A DNA stretch of 64,000 bases from Variovorax beijingensis. GTDB lineage: Bacteria; Pseudomonadota; Gammaproteobacteria; Burkholderiales; Burkholderiaceae_C. Positions 37,279 through 48,062 of the stretch are shown in pieces (position 1 is the first letter of the stretch; each line of letters begins with the position of its first letter). The position numbers were made by a program, and so were the translations under genes. Location: NCBI RefSeq assembly GCF_003951285.1, contig NZ_RXFQ01000002.1, forward strand, positions 186,001 to 250,000, read 5' to 3'. The notes beneath the pieces are model-generated. The model had not been told where the DNA came from. It made no database searches and worked only from the letters and a program-made list of their open reading frames with translations.

Positions 37279-40200
37279 CTATGAAGTGGTGGTTTCCGCG
37301 GCGCGGCGCGCCTTGGTGTCGATGCCCAGGTCGACGAAGTAGCGCTGCAGCAGCTCGCGGTCCACCGGACGGATCGGTGCGCCGATGGCTTCGAGCTGCG
37401 CATGCGTGGCCGCGCCGCTCACCTGCGGCGGCGTGGCCGTGGCGTCGTAGCGGTCGAGAATCGCCAGCACCGCGGCCAGGTCGCGGTCCTGCACGGTGGC
37501 CAGTCTCTGGTGCGCGCGCTGCAGCCAGGGCTCGAGCCCCACCGGCTCCAGCCGCATGCCCATGCGTTCGAAGACCTGCGGAATGTCGCGCACGCGCAGC
37601 GCCTCCTGGCTCGTCAGGTGGAACACCTGGCCCCACGAGGCTTCGTGCCCCGCGAGGCCGAGGATGGCGCGCGCCACGTCGTCCACCGGCGTCAGGTTGA
37701 GCGGCAGGTCCATGTCGGGAATCGCTTCCAGGTCGGCATAGAGGTGCGCCACGCGCCAGATCAGGTCCTCGGCGTTGCAGATCGCATGCGCGTGGTCGCC
37801 GGTGACGGCCCCCAGCCGGTAGATCGCCACCGGCATGCCGCGCGCCTGCGCCTCGCGGGCCAGCGCATCGCCGACCCACTTGCTCTGGCTGTAGCCGTCG
37901 ACGAGCCCGCTCCACGAAGCCAGCGCCGATTGCTCCGTGACCGTGCCCTCCCTGGCGTTGTTCGGGTCGATCACGGCCAGCGTGGAGACATAGTGCATGC
38001 TCTTCGCACGGCCCTCGGCCGTCCATTCGAGCAGCGTGACCACGCTGTCGACGTTCGCGGGCTTGAGGCTCGCATAGGGATGCAGAAAGTCGACCTGCGC
38101 GGCGCAGTGGTAGATGGCGTCGCAGCCATCTACCACCAGCTGCACGGCGCTGTCGTCCAGGCCCAGGCGCGGCCTGCCGAGGTCGCCGGTCACGACCTGG
38201 ATGCGCGCCTCGTCCCACACCGCACCCAGCCGGCGCTGGGCCAGCGTGCGCTTCAGGCGAAGCTCGCCAGCCTGCGCGTCCTCGGCGCGCACGTGGCACA
38301 CCACGCAGGCCGTGGTGTCGCGCAGCAATGCGGCCAGCAGGTGGCTGCCGACGAAGCCGCTCGCGCCGGTGAGGAACACGCGCTTCGGTTTCAGCGCCGG
38401 TGCAGCGGTGCCGTGCGGGCGGATATGCGCGGGCAGCTCGAGTTCGCGCGACAGGTCCAGCGCCTCGGCCCCACCGCCCGCGTTGTCGTCGATCCACGCG
38501 GCCAGCTCGGCAATCGAGGGGCGGTTGTAGACCTCGGCATGCGGAAAATCCGCGCGCACCTGCTGGCGGATGCGCATGCCGAGCTGGATGGCCATCAGCG
38601 AATGCCCGCCGATCTCGAAGAAGTTGTCGTGGATGCCGATGCGCTCCAGCTGCAGCGTCTCGGCCCACAGGCCCGCGAGCAGCTTCTCGGTGGCCGTGCG
38701 CGGTTCCACGTACTGCGCGCCGGCCTGCGGCTCTCCGGGTGCGGGCAGCGCCTTGCGGTCGAGCTTGCCGCTTGGCGTCAGCGGCAGCGACGGCAGGTGC
38801 ACGAAGGCCGAGGGCACCATGTAGTCGGGCAGCGCCTTCGCCATGTGCGCGCGCAGCTCGACCGGCTGCGGATCGGATGCGGCGGCAAAGTAGGCCACCA
38901 GGCGCCTGTCGCCGGGGATGTCCTCGCGCACGACCACGGCGGCCTGCGTCACCTGCGGATGCTTCAGCAGCACCGACTCGATCTCGCCGGGCTCGATGCG
39001 GAAGCCCCGGATCTTCACCTGCTGGTCGGCGCGGCCCAGGAAGTCGAGGCTGCCGTCGCTGCGCCAGCGCGCGAGGTCGCCGCTGCGGTACATGCGGCTG
39101 CCGGGCTCGCCGAAGGGGTTGGCGATGAAGCGCTCGGCGCTCAGCACGGGGCGCTTCAGGTAGCCGCGCGCCACGCCGCTGCCTGCGATGTACAGCTCGC
39201 CCGCAACACCGGGCGGCACCGGCCGCAGGCTGTCGTCGAGCACGTACATGCGCGTGTTCCAGACCGGCCGGCCGATGGAGGGCGGCTCCGTCGCATCCAT
39301 CGGCGCGCTCATGCTCGCGCAGATGGTGATCTCGGTCGGGCCGTAGGCGTTGACCATGCGGCGGCCCTGCGACCAGCGCGCGGCCAGCGCGGCGGGGCAC
39401 GCGTCGCCGCCCACCACCAGCGTTTGCAGGTTCGGAAATTCGCCGGGCGGCAAGGTGGCCAGCGCGGCGGGCGGAATCAGCGCATGGCTGACAGCCTGCC
39501 TTTCGAGCAGATCGGCCAGGTCCGTGCTCAGGAGCTGCTGCGCCGCGGGCACCACCAGCGCGGCGCCGGCGTGGAAGGCCATCAGTTGGTCCATCACCGA
39601 AGCATCGAAGCCGCTGGAGGAGAACTGCAGCACGCGCGAATCCGGCGTGATCGCGAGCCGCTCCATCATCGCGGCGCCCAGGCTGCTCAGCCCCGCATGC
39701 GGCACCACCACGCCCTTGGGCACGCCGGTGGAACCCGAGGTGTAGATGACGTAGGCGGCCTGCTGCGGATCGGCGGCCTGCGCCGGCAGGCCGTCCGGCT
39801 GGATCGCCAGCGCGGCCATCGTCTCGCCGCCGTCGAGCGCCATGCAGTGCGGCACGCCGGCCAGCTGCGGCAGGAGCGCGGCATGGGTCAGCACGGCGGC
39901 GGGGGCGGCTTCCTCGAACACGAAGGCACTGCGCCCGGCCATGTGGCCCGGATCGATCGGCAGGTAGGCCGCGCCGGCCTTGACGATGGCCAGGTGCGCC
40001 ACCACGAGGTCGAGCGAACGCGGCAGCACCGTCGCCACGATGGCGCCGGCGCCGATGCCCCGGCCCCGCAGCAGGTGCGCGAGCCGGTTGGCGCGCAGGT
40101 CGAGTTCGGCATAGCTCACGGTCGCATCGTCGAGCACCACCGCCGCCGCATGCGGGCGCTCGGCCGCGTGGGCCTGCACCATGGCGGCCAGCGTGAGCGG

Positions 40201-43200
40201 CGCCAGCTCGCGCGTGGGGCCGCTCCAGTCCTCCAGCAGGCGGCGGTTTTCCTCGGCGCTCAGGATGGCCAGGCTGCCGATGGGTTCGTCGGGCGCATCG
40301 CAGGCCTCTTCGAGCAGGCGCGCGAGCCGCATGGCGATGGCCTCGACCGTGCCGCGGTCGAACAGGTCGGTGCTGTACTGGATGCCGCCGGCAATGCCGC
40401 CGGGCAGGCCGTCGGCGCCGCGCTGCTCGTCGAGGATGAAGGACAGGTCGAACTTCGCGGTGTCCACGGCCACCGGCTGCGGCGTGATCGACAGGCCCGG
40501 CAGGCTGAAGGACAGCCGGCTGCTGCCCTGCTGGAAGCCCAGCATGACCTGGAACAGCGGCAGGTTGGCGCCCGAGCGCCCCGGCCGCAGCAGCTCCACG
40601 ATGCGGTCGTACGGGAGCTCCTGGTTGGCGTAGGCCGCCAGGTTGGTGCTGCGCACCCGGGCGATCAGCTCGCGCAGGCTCGGCTGCCCCGAAAGGTCGG
40701 TGCGCAGCACCAGCGCATTGACGAAGCAGCCGATCAGTTCGTCCAGCGCGTGGTCGCTGCGCCCGGCCACCGGCGTGCCGATGGCGATGTCGTCGCCGGC
40801 ACCCAGGCGGTGCAGCAGCCCCGCGAGCGCCGCCTGCAGCACCATGAAGACGCTGGCCTGGCCGTCGCGCGCCAGCTGCAGCATGCGCTCGTGCACGCGC
40901 GGCCCGATCTGCATCGGCACCACGTCGCCGCGGTAGCTGGGCACCGCCGGATGCGGTCGGTCGACGGGCAGGCTCAGCCGCTCGGGCAGGTCGCGCAAGG
41001 TCTCGCGCCAGAACTCGCGCTGGCGGCCGGCCATGCTGTCGGGGTCGTCTTCGCTGCCGAGCAGTTCGTGCTGCCACAGCGCGTAGTCGGCATATTGCAG
41101 CGGCAGCGGCGCCCAGCCCGGCGCCTTGCCTTCGCAGCGTGCGGCATAGGCCACGCTCAGGTCGCGCGCCAGCGGCAGCAGCGACGCGCCATCGCCCACG
41201 ATGTGGTGCGTCAGGAGCAGCAGCACGTGCTCGTCGGCAGCCAGCCTGAACAGGTGCGTGCGCAGCGGCGGCGTGGTGCCGAGCGCGAAGCCGCGGTGCG
41301 CCGCGGCATGCAGCTGCGCGGCGATGTCTTCCTCGCTGCTGTCGGCTTCGATCACCGCCGGCCGCGCCTCGGCACCAGCCAGGATGTGCTGGTAGGGCAG
41401 CCCGTCCTCGTTCGGGTAGATCGTGCGCAGGCTCTCGTGGCGCTGCACCAGGTCGCCCAGCGCCTCGTGCAGCGCCGCGCGGTCCAGCACGCCGGAAAGC
41501 CGCAGCGCGAGCGGCATGTTGTAGGCGGGGTTGCCTTCCTCGAGCTGGTTCATCAGCCACAGGCGGCGCTGCGCGAACGACAGCGGAATGCGCGCCGGGC
41601 GCGGCATCGGCACGAGGCTCGGGCGCGCCACCGTCTCCTGGTCGAGCAGCTGCGCGAGGCCGGCGATGGTGGAGACCTGGAACAGCGTGTCCAGCGGCAG
41701 GTCGATCATGAACTGCTGCCGGATCATCGAGATCAGCTGCACGATCATCAGCGAGTGCCCGCCGAGCTCGAAGAAGTTGTCGTGGATGCCCACGCGCGGC
41801 AGGTGCAATGTCTCGGCCCAGAGGCCGGCCAGGATCTTTTCGGTCGGCGTGCGCGGCGCCGCATACGGCGTGGCGGCCTGCAGCTCGGGCGCCGGCAGTG
41901 CCTTGCGGTCGAGCTTGCCGCTCGGGCCGAGCGGCAGCGCCGGCAGGCCCACGAAGGCCGAGGGCACCATGTACTCGGGCAAGGCCTGCGCCAGGTGCGT
42001 GCGCAGTTCGGCGGCTTGAAGTTCGGCCGCATCGGCGGCCACCACGTAGGCGACCAGGCGCTTCTCGCCCGGCACGTCCTCGCGTGCAAGCACCGCGGCC
42101 TGCGCCACCTGCGGATGCTTCAGCAGCACCGATTCGATCTCGCCCGGCTCGATGCGCAGGCCGCGGATCTTCACCTGCTGGTCGGCGCGGCCCAGGAAGT
42201 CGAGGCTGCCGTCGCTGCGCCAGCGCGCGAGGTCGCCGGTCCGGTACATGCGGCTGCCGGGCTCGCCATACGGGTTGGCAATGAAGCGCTCGGCACTCAG
42301 CAGCGGCCGCTTCAGGTAGCCGCGCGCCAGGCCGATGCCCGCGATGTAGAGCTCGCCGGCCACGCCCGGCGGCACGGGCTGCAGGCCGCTGTCCAGCACG
42401 TGCATCTGCGTGTTCCAGATCGGGCGGCCGATGGGAACGCTCGCCGATGCGGCCGCCGCCTGCGGCTCGCGCGGGCATTCCCACGAAGTGACGTCGACGG
42501 CGGCCTCGGTCGGCCCGTAGAGGTTGTGCAACTCGCAGGACAGGCGCTGCTGGAACTGCGACTGCAGCGCGGGCGACAGCGCTTCGCCGCTGCAGATCAC
42601 GCGCCGCAGCGTGCTGCAGGCGGACGCGGCGGGCTCCAGCAGGAAGACCTCGAGCATCGAGGGCACGAAGTGGATCGTGGTGATGCCTTCGCTGGCGATC
42701 AGACCGGCCAGATAGGCCGCGTCCTTGTGGCCGCCCGGCCTTGCGAGCACCAGCGTCGCGCCATCGATCAGCGGCCAGAAGAATTCCCAGACCGACACGT
42801 CGAAGCTCGAAGGCGTCTTCTGCAGCACGCGGTCGTCGGCACGCAGGCCGTAGCGGTGCTGCATCCAGCGCAGGCGGTTGACGATGGCGCGGTGCGACAC
42901 CACCGCACCCTTCGGCGTTCCGGTGGAGCCCGAGGTGTAGATCACATAGGCCGGATGGTCGGGGTCGATTGCCACGGCGGGATCGGTGTCCGGACAACTC
43001 CCCAGTTCGGCAATCGTTTGCGGCAGGTCGAGCAGCAATTGCCCTGCGCCGATCGGCAGCGTCTCCGCAAGCGCCGTGGTGGTGACGAGGCACACCGGCT
43101 GCGCGTCGCCGAGCATGAAGGCGATGCGGTCCTGCGGAAAGTCAGGGTCGACCGGCAGGTAGGCGGCGCCCGTCTTCAGCGTGGCGAGCAGGGCCACCAT

Positions 43201-44775
43201 CAGTTCCATCGAGCGCGAAATGGCGAGGGCCACGGTGCGCTCCGGCGCTGCGCCGCGTGCGCGCAGCAGGTGCGCGAGGCGGTTGGCGCGGCGGTTCAGT
43301 TCATCGTTGCACATCGCCTCGCCCTCGAAGCGCAGTGCGATGCCTTGCGGGTTGGCTGCAAGCTGGGCCTCGATCAGCGCGGTGAGATGGCTGGCAGGCA
43401 CCGGGTGCGCCGTGTCGTTCCACTCCACCAGCAGTTGCCTGCGCTCGTCGGCCCGGAGCAGATCGACATGGCCGATGGCCTGGCCCGGCTCGCGGATCAC
43501 CGCGGCCATGAACGCGAGCAGCCGGCGCTGGTGATCGGCCAGCCCTTCTGCGCTGTGCACCGCGGGGTTGGCGTCGAAGTCGATCTGCAGGTCCTGCCCG
43601 TTGCCGCGTTCGTACAGGAAGATGCCCAGGTCCTCGGCCGTGCCGTTCGACAGGTTGCGCGGCTTCGCGGCATGGCCCGCAAAACGGAAGTCGTAGTCGA
43701 AGGGCTCGACGTTGACCACCGTGGTGAACAGCTGCCGGTTGGCGACCAGCATGTTGAGGTCGCTGCGCAGGTGCTCGTAGCGGTAGCTCTGGTGCCGCAG
43801 GATCTGCCGCATCTGCCGGCCGACCTCGCGGATCAGTTCCGGGATCGGCAGGTCCGCGCGCATCGCCAGGCGCAGCGGCAGCGCGTTGGCCACCATGGCC
43901 GGTACGCGCCGCATGCGGTCGTTGTGGCGCGCCGTCACGGGGATGCCGATCACCATGTCCTCGATGCCGGTGGCGCGGTACAGGTAGGCCGCGGTGGTGG
44001 CGATGAGGATCTGCGGCAGCGTGGTCCCGAGCTCTTGCGCAATGGCCTGCAAGGCCTGCGCGCTGGCGGCCGGCAGGTGCACGGTCTTGCGCAGCAGGCC
44101 GCCGATGTTGACCGAGCGCCGCGAGGCCAGGCTCAGCGGATCCGGCGCATCGCCGAAGCGCTCGACCCAGTACTGGCGGTCGCGCGGAAAGCGGCCCGAC
44201 GCGCGGTAGGCGTTGTCTTCCTCGGCCAGCTGAGAGATCGGCGCCAGGCGCGATTCGTCGGGCACGGCCGTGCTGCCTTCGGCCATGGCGCTGTAGACGT
44301 CCGCGAAGCGGCGCGCAATGAGCCCGCCGCCAAAGCCGTCGAGCACGATGTGGTGGCTGCGGTGGTACCAGATGTGGCGCACGGGCGAGAGGCGGATCAG
44401 CGCGGACAGCCACAGCGGCCCCGCCGCCAGGTCGATGTTGCGCGTGAAGTCGGCGCGCATCCAGCGCTCGGCCTCGGCCTGCGGATCGCTTGCACCGCTC
44501 AGGTCGAGATAGGGGATCTCGCCGGTGAAGGTGGGCGCCACGACCTGGCGCGGCCCTTCGCCCGTGTCGACAAAACTCAGCCGCGTGGCTTCGGCTTCAT
44601 CGGCCACGTGGCGCATGGCGGCAAGGAAGATGGCGGGGTCGATGGGGCCATCGATCTCGATGGCTTCGGCAAGATTGAAATTGGTGTCGGGCGACGCGAA
44701 CTTTGCGCCGAGCCACATCGCCATCTGACCCGAGGTAAGGGGCGCGGTGCGGCTCGGCTGATCGGCGGTAGTCAT
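37279..44775 (-). CDS. Two-module NRPS with terminal reductase (C-A-T-C-A-T-R)
   Basis: 2498 residues from ATG 44775 (GGAG ribosome site). C1 about 10-440: HHIVLDG at 141-147; its sequence resembles the EntF/starter condensation type, so it likely accepts an acyl or aryl chain. A1 about 470-960: pocket residues read from motifs are D-V-W-H-I-S-L-V-D-(K), the serine code. T1 near 1006 (ELGGHSLM). C2 about 1065-1500: HHIVGDG near 1190. A2 about 1515-2010: pocket D-A-M-A-V-G-A-I-C-(K), not assignable, perhaps hydrophobic or aromatic. T2 near 2057 (EIGGHSLM). Terminal thioester reductase about 2130-2490: NADPH site [11 protein letters not shown] and catalytic YSQSKW. No epimerase, thioesterase or transporter. 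Predicted release is as an aldehyde or alcohol. Confidence 0.92.
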   Translation of the reverse strand: MTTADQPSRTAPLTSGQMAMWLGAKFASPDTNFNLAEAIEIDGPIDPAIFLAAMRHVADEAEATRLSFVDTGEGPRQVVAPTFTGEIPYLDLSGASDPQAEAERWMRADFTRNIDLAAGPLWLSALIRLSPVRHIWYHRSHHIVLDGFGGGLIARRFADVYSAMAEGSTAVPDESRLAPISQLAEEDNAYRASGRFPRDRQYWVERFGDAPDPLSLASRRSVNIGGLLRKTVHLPAASAQALQAIAQELGTTLPQILIATTAAYLYRATGIEDMVIGIPVTARHNDRMRRVPAMVANALPLRLAMRADLPIPELIREVGRQMRQILRHQSYRYEHLRSDLNMLVANRQLFTTVVNVEPFDYDFRFAGHAAKPRNLSNGTAEDLGIFLYERGNGQDLQIDFDANPAVHSAEGLADHQRRLLAFMAAVIREPGQAIGHVDLLRADERRQLLVEWNDTAHPVPASHLTALIEAQLAANPQGIALRFEGEAMCNDELNRRANRLAHLLRARGAAPERTVALAISRSMELMVALLATLKTGAAYLPVDPDFPQDRIAFMLGDAQPVCLVTTTALAETLPIGAGQLLLDLPQTIAELGSCPDTDPAVAIDPDHPAYVIYTSGSTGTPKGAVVSHRAIVNRLRWMQHRYGLRADDRVLQKTPSSFDVSVWEFFWPLIDGATLVLARPGGHKDAAYLAGLIASEGITTIHFVPSMLEVFLLEPAASACSTLRRVICSGEALSPALQSQFQQRLSCELHNLYGPTEAAVDVTSWECPREPQAAAASASVPIGRPIWNTQMHVLDSGLQPVPPGVAGELYIAGIGLARGYLKRPLLSAERFIANPYGEPGSRMYRTGDLARWRSDGSLDFLGRADQQVKIRGLRIEPGEIESVLLKHPQVAQAAVLAREDVPGEKRLVAYVVAADAAELQAAELRTHLAQALPEYMVPSAFVGLPALPLGPSGKLDRKALPAPELQAATPYAAPRTPTEKILAGLWAETLHLPRVGIHDNFFELGGHSLMIVQLISMIRQQFMIDLPLDTLFQVSTIAGLAQLLDQETVARPSLVPMPRPARIPLSFAQRRLWLMNQLEEGNPAYNMPLALRLSGVLDRAALHEALGDLVQRHESLRTIYPNEDGLPYQHILAGAEARPAVIEADSSEEDIAAQLHAAAHRGFALGTTPPLRTHLFRLAADEHVLLLLTHHIVGDGASLLPLARDLSVAYAARCEGKAPGWAPLPLQYADYALWQHELLGSEDDPDSMAGRQREFWRETLRDLPERLSLPVDRPHPAVPSYRGDVVPMQIGPRVHERMLQLARDGQASVFMVLQAALAGLLHRLGAGDDIAIGTPVAGRSDHALDELIGCFVNALVLRTDLSGQPSLRELIARVRSTNLAAYANQELPYDRIVELLRPGRSGANLPLFQVMLGFQQGSSRLSFSLPGLSITPQPVAVDTAKFDLSFILDEQRGADGLPGGIAGGIQYSTDLFDRGTVEAIAMRLARLLEEACDAPDEPIGSLAILSAEENRRLLEDWSGPTRELAPLTLAAMVQAHAAERPHAAAVVLDDATVSYAELDLRANRLAHLLRGRGIGAGAIVATVLPRSLDLVVAHLAIVKAGAAYLPIDPGHMAGRSAFVFEEAAPAAVLTHAALLPQLAGVPHCMALDGGETMAALAIQPDGLPAQAADPQQAAYVIYTSGSTGVPKGVVVPHAGLSSLGAAMMERLAITPDSRVLQFSSSGFDASVMDQLMAFHAGAALVVPAAQQLLSTDLADLLERQAVSHALIPPAALATLPPGEFPNLQTLVVGGDACPAALAARWSQGRRMVNAYGPTEITICASMSAPMDATEPPSIGRPVWNTRMYVLDDSLRPVPPGVAGELYIAGSGVARGYLKRPVLSAERFIANPFGEPGSRMYRSGDLARWRSDGSLDFLGRADQQVKIRGFRIEPGEIESVLLKHPQVTQAAVVVREDIPGDRRLVAYFAAASDPQPVELRAHMAKALPDYMVPSAFVHLPSLPLTPSGKLDRKALPAPGEPQAGAQYVEPRTATEKLLAGLWAETLQLERIGIHDNFFEIGGHSLMAIQLGMRIRQQVRADFPHAEVYNRPSIAELAAWIDDNAGGGAEALDLSRELELPAHIRPHGTAAPALKPKRVFLTGASGFVGSHLLAALLRDTTACVVCHVRAEDAQAGELRLKRTLAQRRLGAVWDEARIQVVTGDLGRPRLGLDDSAVQLVVDGCDAIYHCAAQVDFLHPYASLKPANVDSVVTLLEWTAEGRAKSMHYVSTLAVIDPNNAREGTVTEQSALASWSGLVDGYSQSKWVGDALAREAQARGMPVAIYRLGAVTGDHAHAICNAEDLIWRVAHLYADLEAIPDMDLPLNLTPVDDVARAILGLAGHEASWGQVFHLTSQEALRVRDIPQVFERMGMRLEPVGLEPWLQRAHQRLATVQDRDLAAVLAILDRYDATATPPQVSGAATHAQLEAIGAPIRPVDRELLQRYFVDLGIDTKARRAAETTTS
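39008..39082. repeat. Intragenic 75-bp repeat, copy in A2
   Basis: 75 consecutive bases identical to 42164-42238, inside a longer near-identical stretch (about 38965-39220 versus 42120-42375). It encodes the A7-A8 region of the adenylation domain ([20 protein letters not shown]). Confidence 0.8.
42164..42238. repeat. Intragenic 75-bp repeat, copy in A1
   Basis: Partner of 39008-39082, same orientation, 3156 bases apart. Identity at DNA level including synonymous positions points to recent gene conversion or duplication between the two modules. Confidence 0.8.
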
Positions 44776-45174
44776 GCATTTCTCCAGGGTCTTGAATGAA
44801 TTCGGCAACGATGCATGTGCGCGTGAATGGACGCGTGATGCACCCGCCGTTCAAGGAGAAATGCCGGCGGCCCCGCGGCGACAAACCGTTCACATGGCCA
44901 AGTCACTCTACAAGTGGTTGCAACAATTTCGATGACGGTTTTTGGGGGCGGAAAGCCCTCGCGCGAAGCACTGAGCGCGAAAGAATTCATCGGGAAGAGC
45001 GCATTCGATTCGGGATCCCGAAATGCGAAGGCTTTCATCGTATTTCGACGGGAAAACCCACGGGTTTCCATGTTGCGCCGCAGCAACTTGGGCTATTTTC
45101 CGTAGGGGAATCCATTCGCGCGGGACCGCGTACTTTGGTTGTGTCCTGCGAGCTTTCTTCTTCTCTTTCTGCTT
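44776..45174. other. Intergenic region upstream of the NRPS operon
   Basis: 399 bases between the NRPS start and the stop of a LysR gene transcribed toward it. It is visibly less GC-rich than its surroundings and contains no convincing gene on either strand; the open frames in it show no ribosome site and no domain. It holds the palindrome at 45009-45022, a hairpin GGAAAACCC/GGGTTTCC at 45051-45068 and a poorly GC-biased stretch at 44895-44960 that is a good place for the NRPS promoter. Confidence 0.55.
45009..45022. promoter_or_regulatory. Perfect 14-bp palindrome TTCGGGATCCCGAA
   Basis: Uninterrupted palindrome about 240 bases upstream of the NRPS start, flanked by GCAT (45001-45004) and ATGC (45023-45026). 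Candidate operator for the NRPS operon; no regulator can be assigned. Confidence 0.4.
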
Positions 45175-46065
45175 CTACGTGCGCTCCGAAAACAGCGCCG
45201 TGATCACCTGCCGCAGCCACTGGTTGGCGGGGTCGGCCTCGAAGCGCTTGCTCCAGTGCAGCGAGACCGCGAAGTCGCGCAGCGGAAAGGCAGGCTCCAC
45301 GATGGCGTAGCCGCCCTCCTCGGCAAACCCGCGCGCGATGTTGCGCGGCATCACCACGGCCAGGTCGGTGGCGCGCACGATGGCCGGCAGCACCATGAAG
45401 TGCTCGGTGGTGAGCCGCACGCGCTCCTCCAGGTTGAGCAGCTGCAGGATGCGCAGCGTCTCCGCATGCGTGCGCACCGCCACGTACTCGAGCGTCTGCA
45501 GCGCCTCGATCAGCGCCTGGCTGCTGCGCCGCCCGCGCGCGAACGGATGGCCCTTGCGCAGCAGCACGATGTAGCGGTCCTTCAGCAGGTGCTTGCGCTG
45601 CGTGTCGCGCACCTTGGGCAGGAAGCCGAAGGCAAAGTCGATGCGGCCGCTGTCGAGCGCGGGCGCGATTTCCGTCGGTTGCAACGGCAGGGTCTCGATG
45701 TGAACGTTGGGCGCCAGCTCGCCGAGCCGCGCCATGAGCGGGGGCAGGAAACGGCCCTCGCCGATGTCGCTCATGTGGATGCGGAAGGTCTTGCGCGAGG
45801 CCTGCGGCTCGAAGCGCCCGGGCTCCTGCAGCGCCTCTTCCAGCGTGTTGAGCGCAGCCTGCACCGCGGTGGCCAGCCGCTCGGCGCGCGGCGTCGGCGC
45901 CACGCCGCCCGGCGCGCGCGTGAAGAGCGCGTCCTTCAGCAGCAGGCGCAGGCGGCCGAGGCCGTGGCTGGCCGCCGGCTGGGTGAGCCCCAGCGCCTCG
46001 GCCGCGCGGCTCACGCTGCGGGCGCGGTAGACCGCGTCGAAAAGACGCAGCAGGTTGAGGTCCAT
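45175..46065 (-). CDS. LysR-family regulator, divergent from a PQQ dehydrogenase
   Basis: 296 residues from ATG 46065 (MDLNLLRLFDAVYRARSVSR); ATG 46080 or 46089 would add five or eight residues. HTH: SVSRAAEALGLTQPAASHGL and LRLLLKDALFTRAPGGVAPT. The effector domain (about 95-290; RIHMSDIGEGRFLPPLMARL) is of the NahR/NodD-like kind. The gene could act on the divergent sorbosone-type dehydrogenase (148 bases away) or on the NRPS operon it faces; the dyad at 46073-46091 supports the former. Confidence 0.88.
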   Translation of the reverse strand: MDLNLLRLFDAVYRARSVSRAAEALGLTQPAASHGLGRLRLLLKDALFTRAPGGVAPTPRAERLATAVQAALNTLEEALQEPGRFEPQASRKTFRIHMSDIGEGRFLPPLMARLGELAPNVHIETLPLQPTEIAPALDSGRIDFAFGFLPKVRDTQRKHLLKDRYIVLLRKGHPFARGRRSSQALIEALQTLEYVAVRTHAETLRILQLLNLEERVRLTTEHFMVLPAIVRATDLAVVMPRNIARGFAEEGGYAIVEPAFPLRDFAVSLHWSKRFEADPANQWLRQVITALFSERT

Positions 46066-46072
46066 CGTCTGT

Positions 46073-46091
46073 ATATGCATGGCATGCATAT
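46073..46091. promoter_or_regulatory. Perfect dyad ATATGCAT-GGC-ATGCATAT
   Basis: Eight-base arms with a 3-bp centre, immediately upstream of the chosen LysR start (46065) and 122 bases upstream of the PQQ dehydrogenase. Its position at the LysR start fits autorepression and also favours the 46065 start over those lying inside the dyad. Confidence 0.55.
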
Positions 46092-46212
46092 TACTTAGCT
46101 CGATTATTTTATTGAAGACCCGGCGCCAGGCTCGCACACTGGCCGCCGTCGCCGATCGCGCTGCGTTCGGTGAACACAAGAAGAGCACCCCACAACGAGA
46201 AGGAGACAAGAC

Positions 46213-47412
46213 ATGGCCAGACTCCGTCCGCATGCGGCAACAGCCGCCCTGCTTTGCGTTGCCGCCACCGCCGCCTGGGCACAGCAGCCACCGGCCGAGG
46301 AGCCGGGCTGGGCCAAGGGGCGCCCCAAGACCGAGGCCGCCACGCGCATGGCGCCGGTGCCCTCCTTCCCGATCCCGACCGCGCCCGACCAGCTGCCCAC
46401 CGCCAAGTTCAAGCTGCCGCCAGGCTTCAAGGCGGAGACCTGGGCCTCGGGCGTGCTCGATGCGCGCTCGCTGCGCCAGGGCGACAAGGGCACGGTCTTC
46501 GTGAGCACGCTGTTCGTGGGCAACAAGGTCTATGCCATTGCCGAGAAAGGCGACCGCAAGCCGAAGACCATCGTCGACAAGACCGAGTTCGCCACCGGCA
46601 TCGAATATCACAAGGGCGCGCTCTATCTCGCCACCCACAAGCAGATCGTTCGCTACGACGGCATCGAGGACAAGCTCGACAACCCCGGCACGCCCGCGGT
46701 GCTCAACGACAAGCTGCCCGGCGGGCAGGACCACAGCTGGCGCTACCTGCGCGTGCACGGCGGCAAGCTCTACTACGCCGTGGGTGCGCCCTGCAACATC
46801 TGCGACCCCGACGAGGCGCACGCGCGCATCTTCCGCATGAACCTGGACGGCAGCGGCATCGAGACCGTGGCGCGCGGCGTGCGCAACACGGTGGGCTTCG
46901 ACTTCGACCCCAAGACCGGCAACCTCTGGTTCACCGACAACGGCCGCGACTGGCTCAGCGAAGACCTGCCCAACGACGAGCTGAACGTGGTGACCAGGCC
47001 CGACCAGCATTTCGGCTACCCGTATTGCCACCAGGGCAACATCGCCGACCCCGAGTTCGGCTGGGGCAAGAACTGCGGCGAGTTCGCGAAGCCCGCCGCG
47101 CTGCTCGGCCCGCACGCCGCCTCGCTGGGCCTGGCCTTCTACAACGGCAAGATGTTCCCCAGCAAGTACCGCGGTGCAATGTTCATCGCCCGCCACGGCC
47201 CGTGGAACCGCACCGTCAAGTACGCCGACATCGCCGTGGCATGGCCCGACGGCAAGGGCGGCGCGAAGGTCGAGCCCTTCATGACGGGCTTCGTCGAGAA
47301 CAACAACTACCTGGGCCGGCCGGTGGACTTCCTGGTGCTGAAGGACGGCTCCATGCTCGTGAGCGACGACCACGCCGGCGCGATCTACCGCATCAGCTAC
47401 GGCGGCCGATGA
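46213..47412 (+). CDS. PQQ-dependent sugar/sorbosone dehydrogenase-like protein
   Basis: 399 residues, signal peptide about 1-23 (ATAAWAQ). Soluble six-bladed beta-propeller of the glucose/sorbosone dehydrogenase family. Supporting blocks: LPPGFKAETWASGV, GGQDHSWRYLRVHGGKLYYA, CNICDPDEAHARIFRMNLDG, GVRNTVGFDFDPKTGNLWFTDNGRD cut across blades, HFGYPYCHQGN and a C-terminal DDHAGAIYRISYGG, the usual last strand. It overlaps the next gene (a dihaem cytochrome) by ATGA, so electrons probably pass to that cytochrome in the periplasm. Ribosome site AAGGAGA precedes ATG 46213. The sugar substrate is unknown. Confidence 0.87.
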   Translation: MARLRPHAATAALLCVAATAAWAQQPPAEEPGWAKGRPKTEAATRMAPVPSFPIPTAPDQLPTAKFKLPPGFKAETWASGVLDARSLRQGDKGTVFVSTLFVGNKVYAIAEKGDRKPKTIVDKTEFATGIEYHKGALYLATHKQIVRYDGIEDKLDNPGTPAVLNDKLPGGQDHSWRYLRVHGGKLYYAVGAPCNICDPDEAHARIFRMNLDGSGIETVARGVRNTVGFDFDPKTGNLWFTDNGRDWLSEDLPNDELNVVTRPDQHFGYPYCHQGNIADPEFGWGKNCGEFAKPAALLGPHAASLGLAFYNGKMFPSKYRGAMFIARHGPWNRTVKYADIAVAWPDGKGGAKVEPFMTGFVENNNYLGRPVDFLVLKDGSMLVSDDHAGAIYRISYGGR

Positions 47413-48062
47413 GCAAGGGCTTCCTCTTCATCGCGCAGGCCATTGCGGGCATCGCCATGACGCTCCTCGCTTCAGCGGCGCCGCCCGCCCGCGCACAGGG
47501 CACGCAGCCGGCGCAGGGCAGCTATGCGCAGCGCTATGCGGCCGTGTGCGCCTCGTGCCATGGCGCGAACGGGCGCAGCGACATGGCGGGAACGCCGGTG
47601 CTCGCGGGCCAGCATTCGTTCTATGCGATCACCCAGCTGTTCCTGTTCCGCGAAGGCCGGCGCGACAACCCCGCGATGTCGGCGGTGGCAAAGACCATGA
47701 AGGACGAGGACCTGCGCGGCTTCTCGGAATTCATCGCCACGCTGCCGCCGCTGCCCGCCGCGCCGCCGGCCGCACCGCCCGATGCGGCGCGCATGGCACG
47801 CGGCCAGGCCCTGGCGCAAACGCATCGCTGCGTGATCTGCCACGGCGCCGACCTGAGCGGCGGCCAGCAGGTCCCGCGCATCGCGCAGCAGCGCGAGGAC
47901 TACCTGCAGCTGACCCTGCACGGCTTCCGCACGGGCAAGCGCCCGGGCTACACGCAGGCCATGACCGAAGCGCTGAGCGGCATCCCGCCGGAGGACCTGG
48001 ACACCCTTGCCTACTACGTGGCGCGCTTTCCCGGCGCAGCCGCCAGGCCGACGGCCAAGTAA
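47409..48062 (+). CDS. Dihaem c-type cytochrome partner of the PQQ dehydrogenase
   Basis: 217 residues, signal peptide about 1-29 (PPARAQ). Two cytochrome c domains: CASCH at 47-51 and CVICH at 141-145, joined by a Pro/Ala linker (113-126). Resembles cytochrome c4-type proteins (ARMARGQALAQTHRCVICHG; PEDLDTLAYYVARFPG). The start codon overlaps the preceding stop (ATGA), so the two are translationally coupled and functionally paired. Confidence 0.88.
   Translation: MSKGFLFIAQAIAGIAMTLLASAAPPARAQGTQPAQGSYAQRYAAVCASCHGANGRSDMAGTPVLAGQHSFYAITQLFLFREGRRDNPAMSAVAKTMKDEDLRGFSEFIATLPPLPAAPPAAPPDAARMARGQALAQTHRCVICHGADLSGGQQVPRIAQQREDYLQLTLHGFRTGKRPGYTQAMTEALSGIPPEDLDTLAYYVARFPGAAARPTAK

Noticed and set aside
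37279..44775. Pyrazinone (aureusimine-type) product for the NRPS
   Set aside because: Those enzymes start with an A domain and leave a free amine; this one starts with a condensation domain that should acylate the first residue.
37402..44799. A 2465-codon open frame on the plus strand opposite the NRPS
   Set aside because: Its frame is the shadow of the NRPS codon pattern in high-GC DNA; composition is His/Arg/Ala/Val rich with no domain, and the minus strand shows complete NRPS motifs.
44899..44915. CAAGT-N7-CAAGT near the NRPS promoter considered as a lux box
   Set aside because: It is a direct rather than inverted repeat and lacks the ACCTG/CAGGT arms of a LuxR-type site; no luxI/luxR genes are present.
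44796..45203. Possible 135-codon gene upstream of the NRPS
   Set aside because: No ribosome site, no domain, and it runs into the end of the LysR gene; the region looks regulatory.
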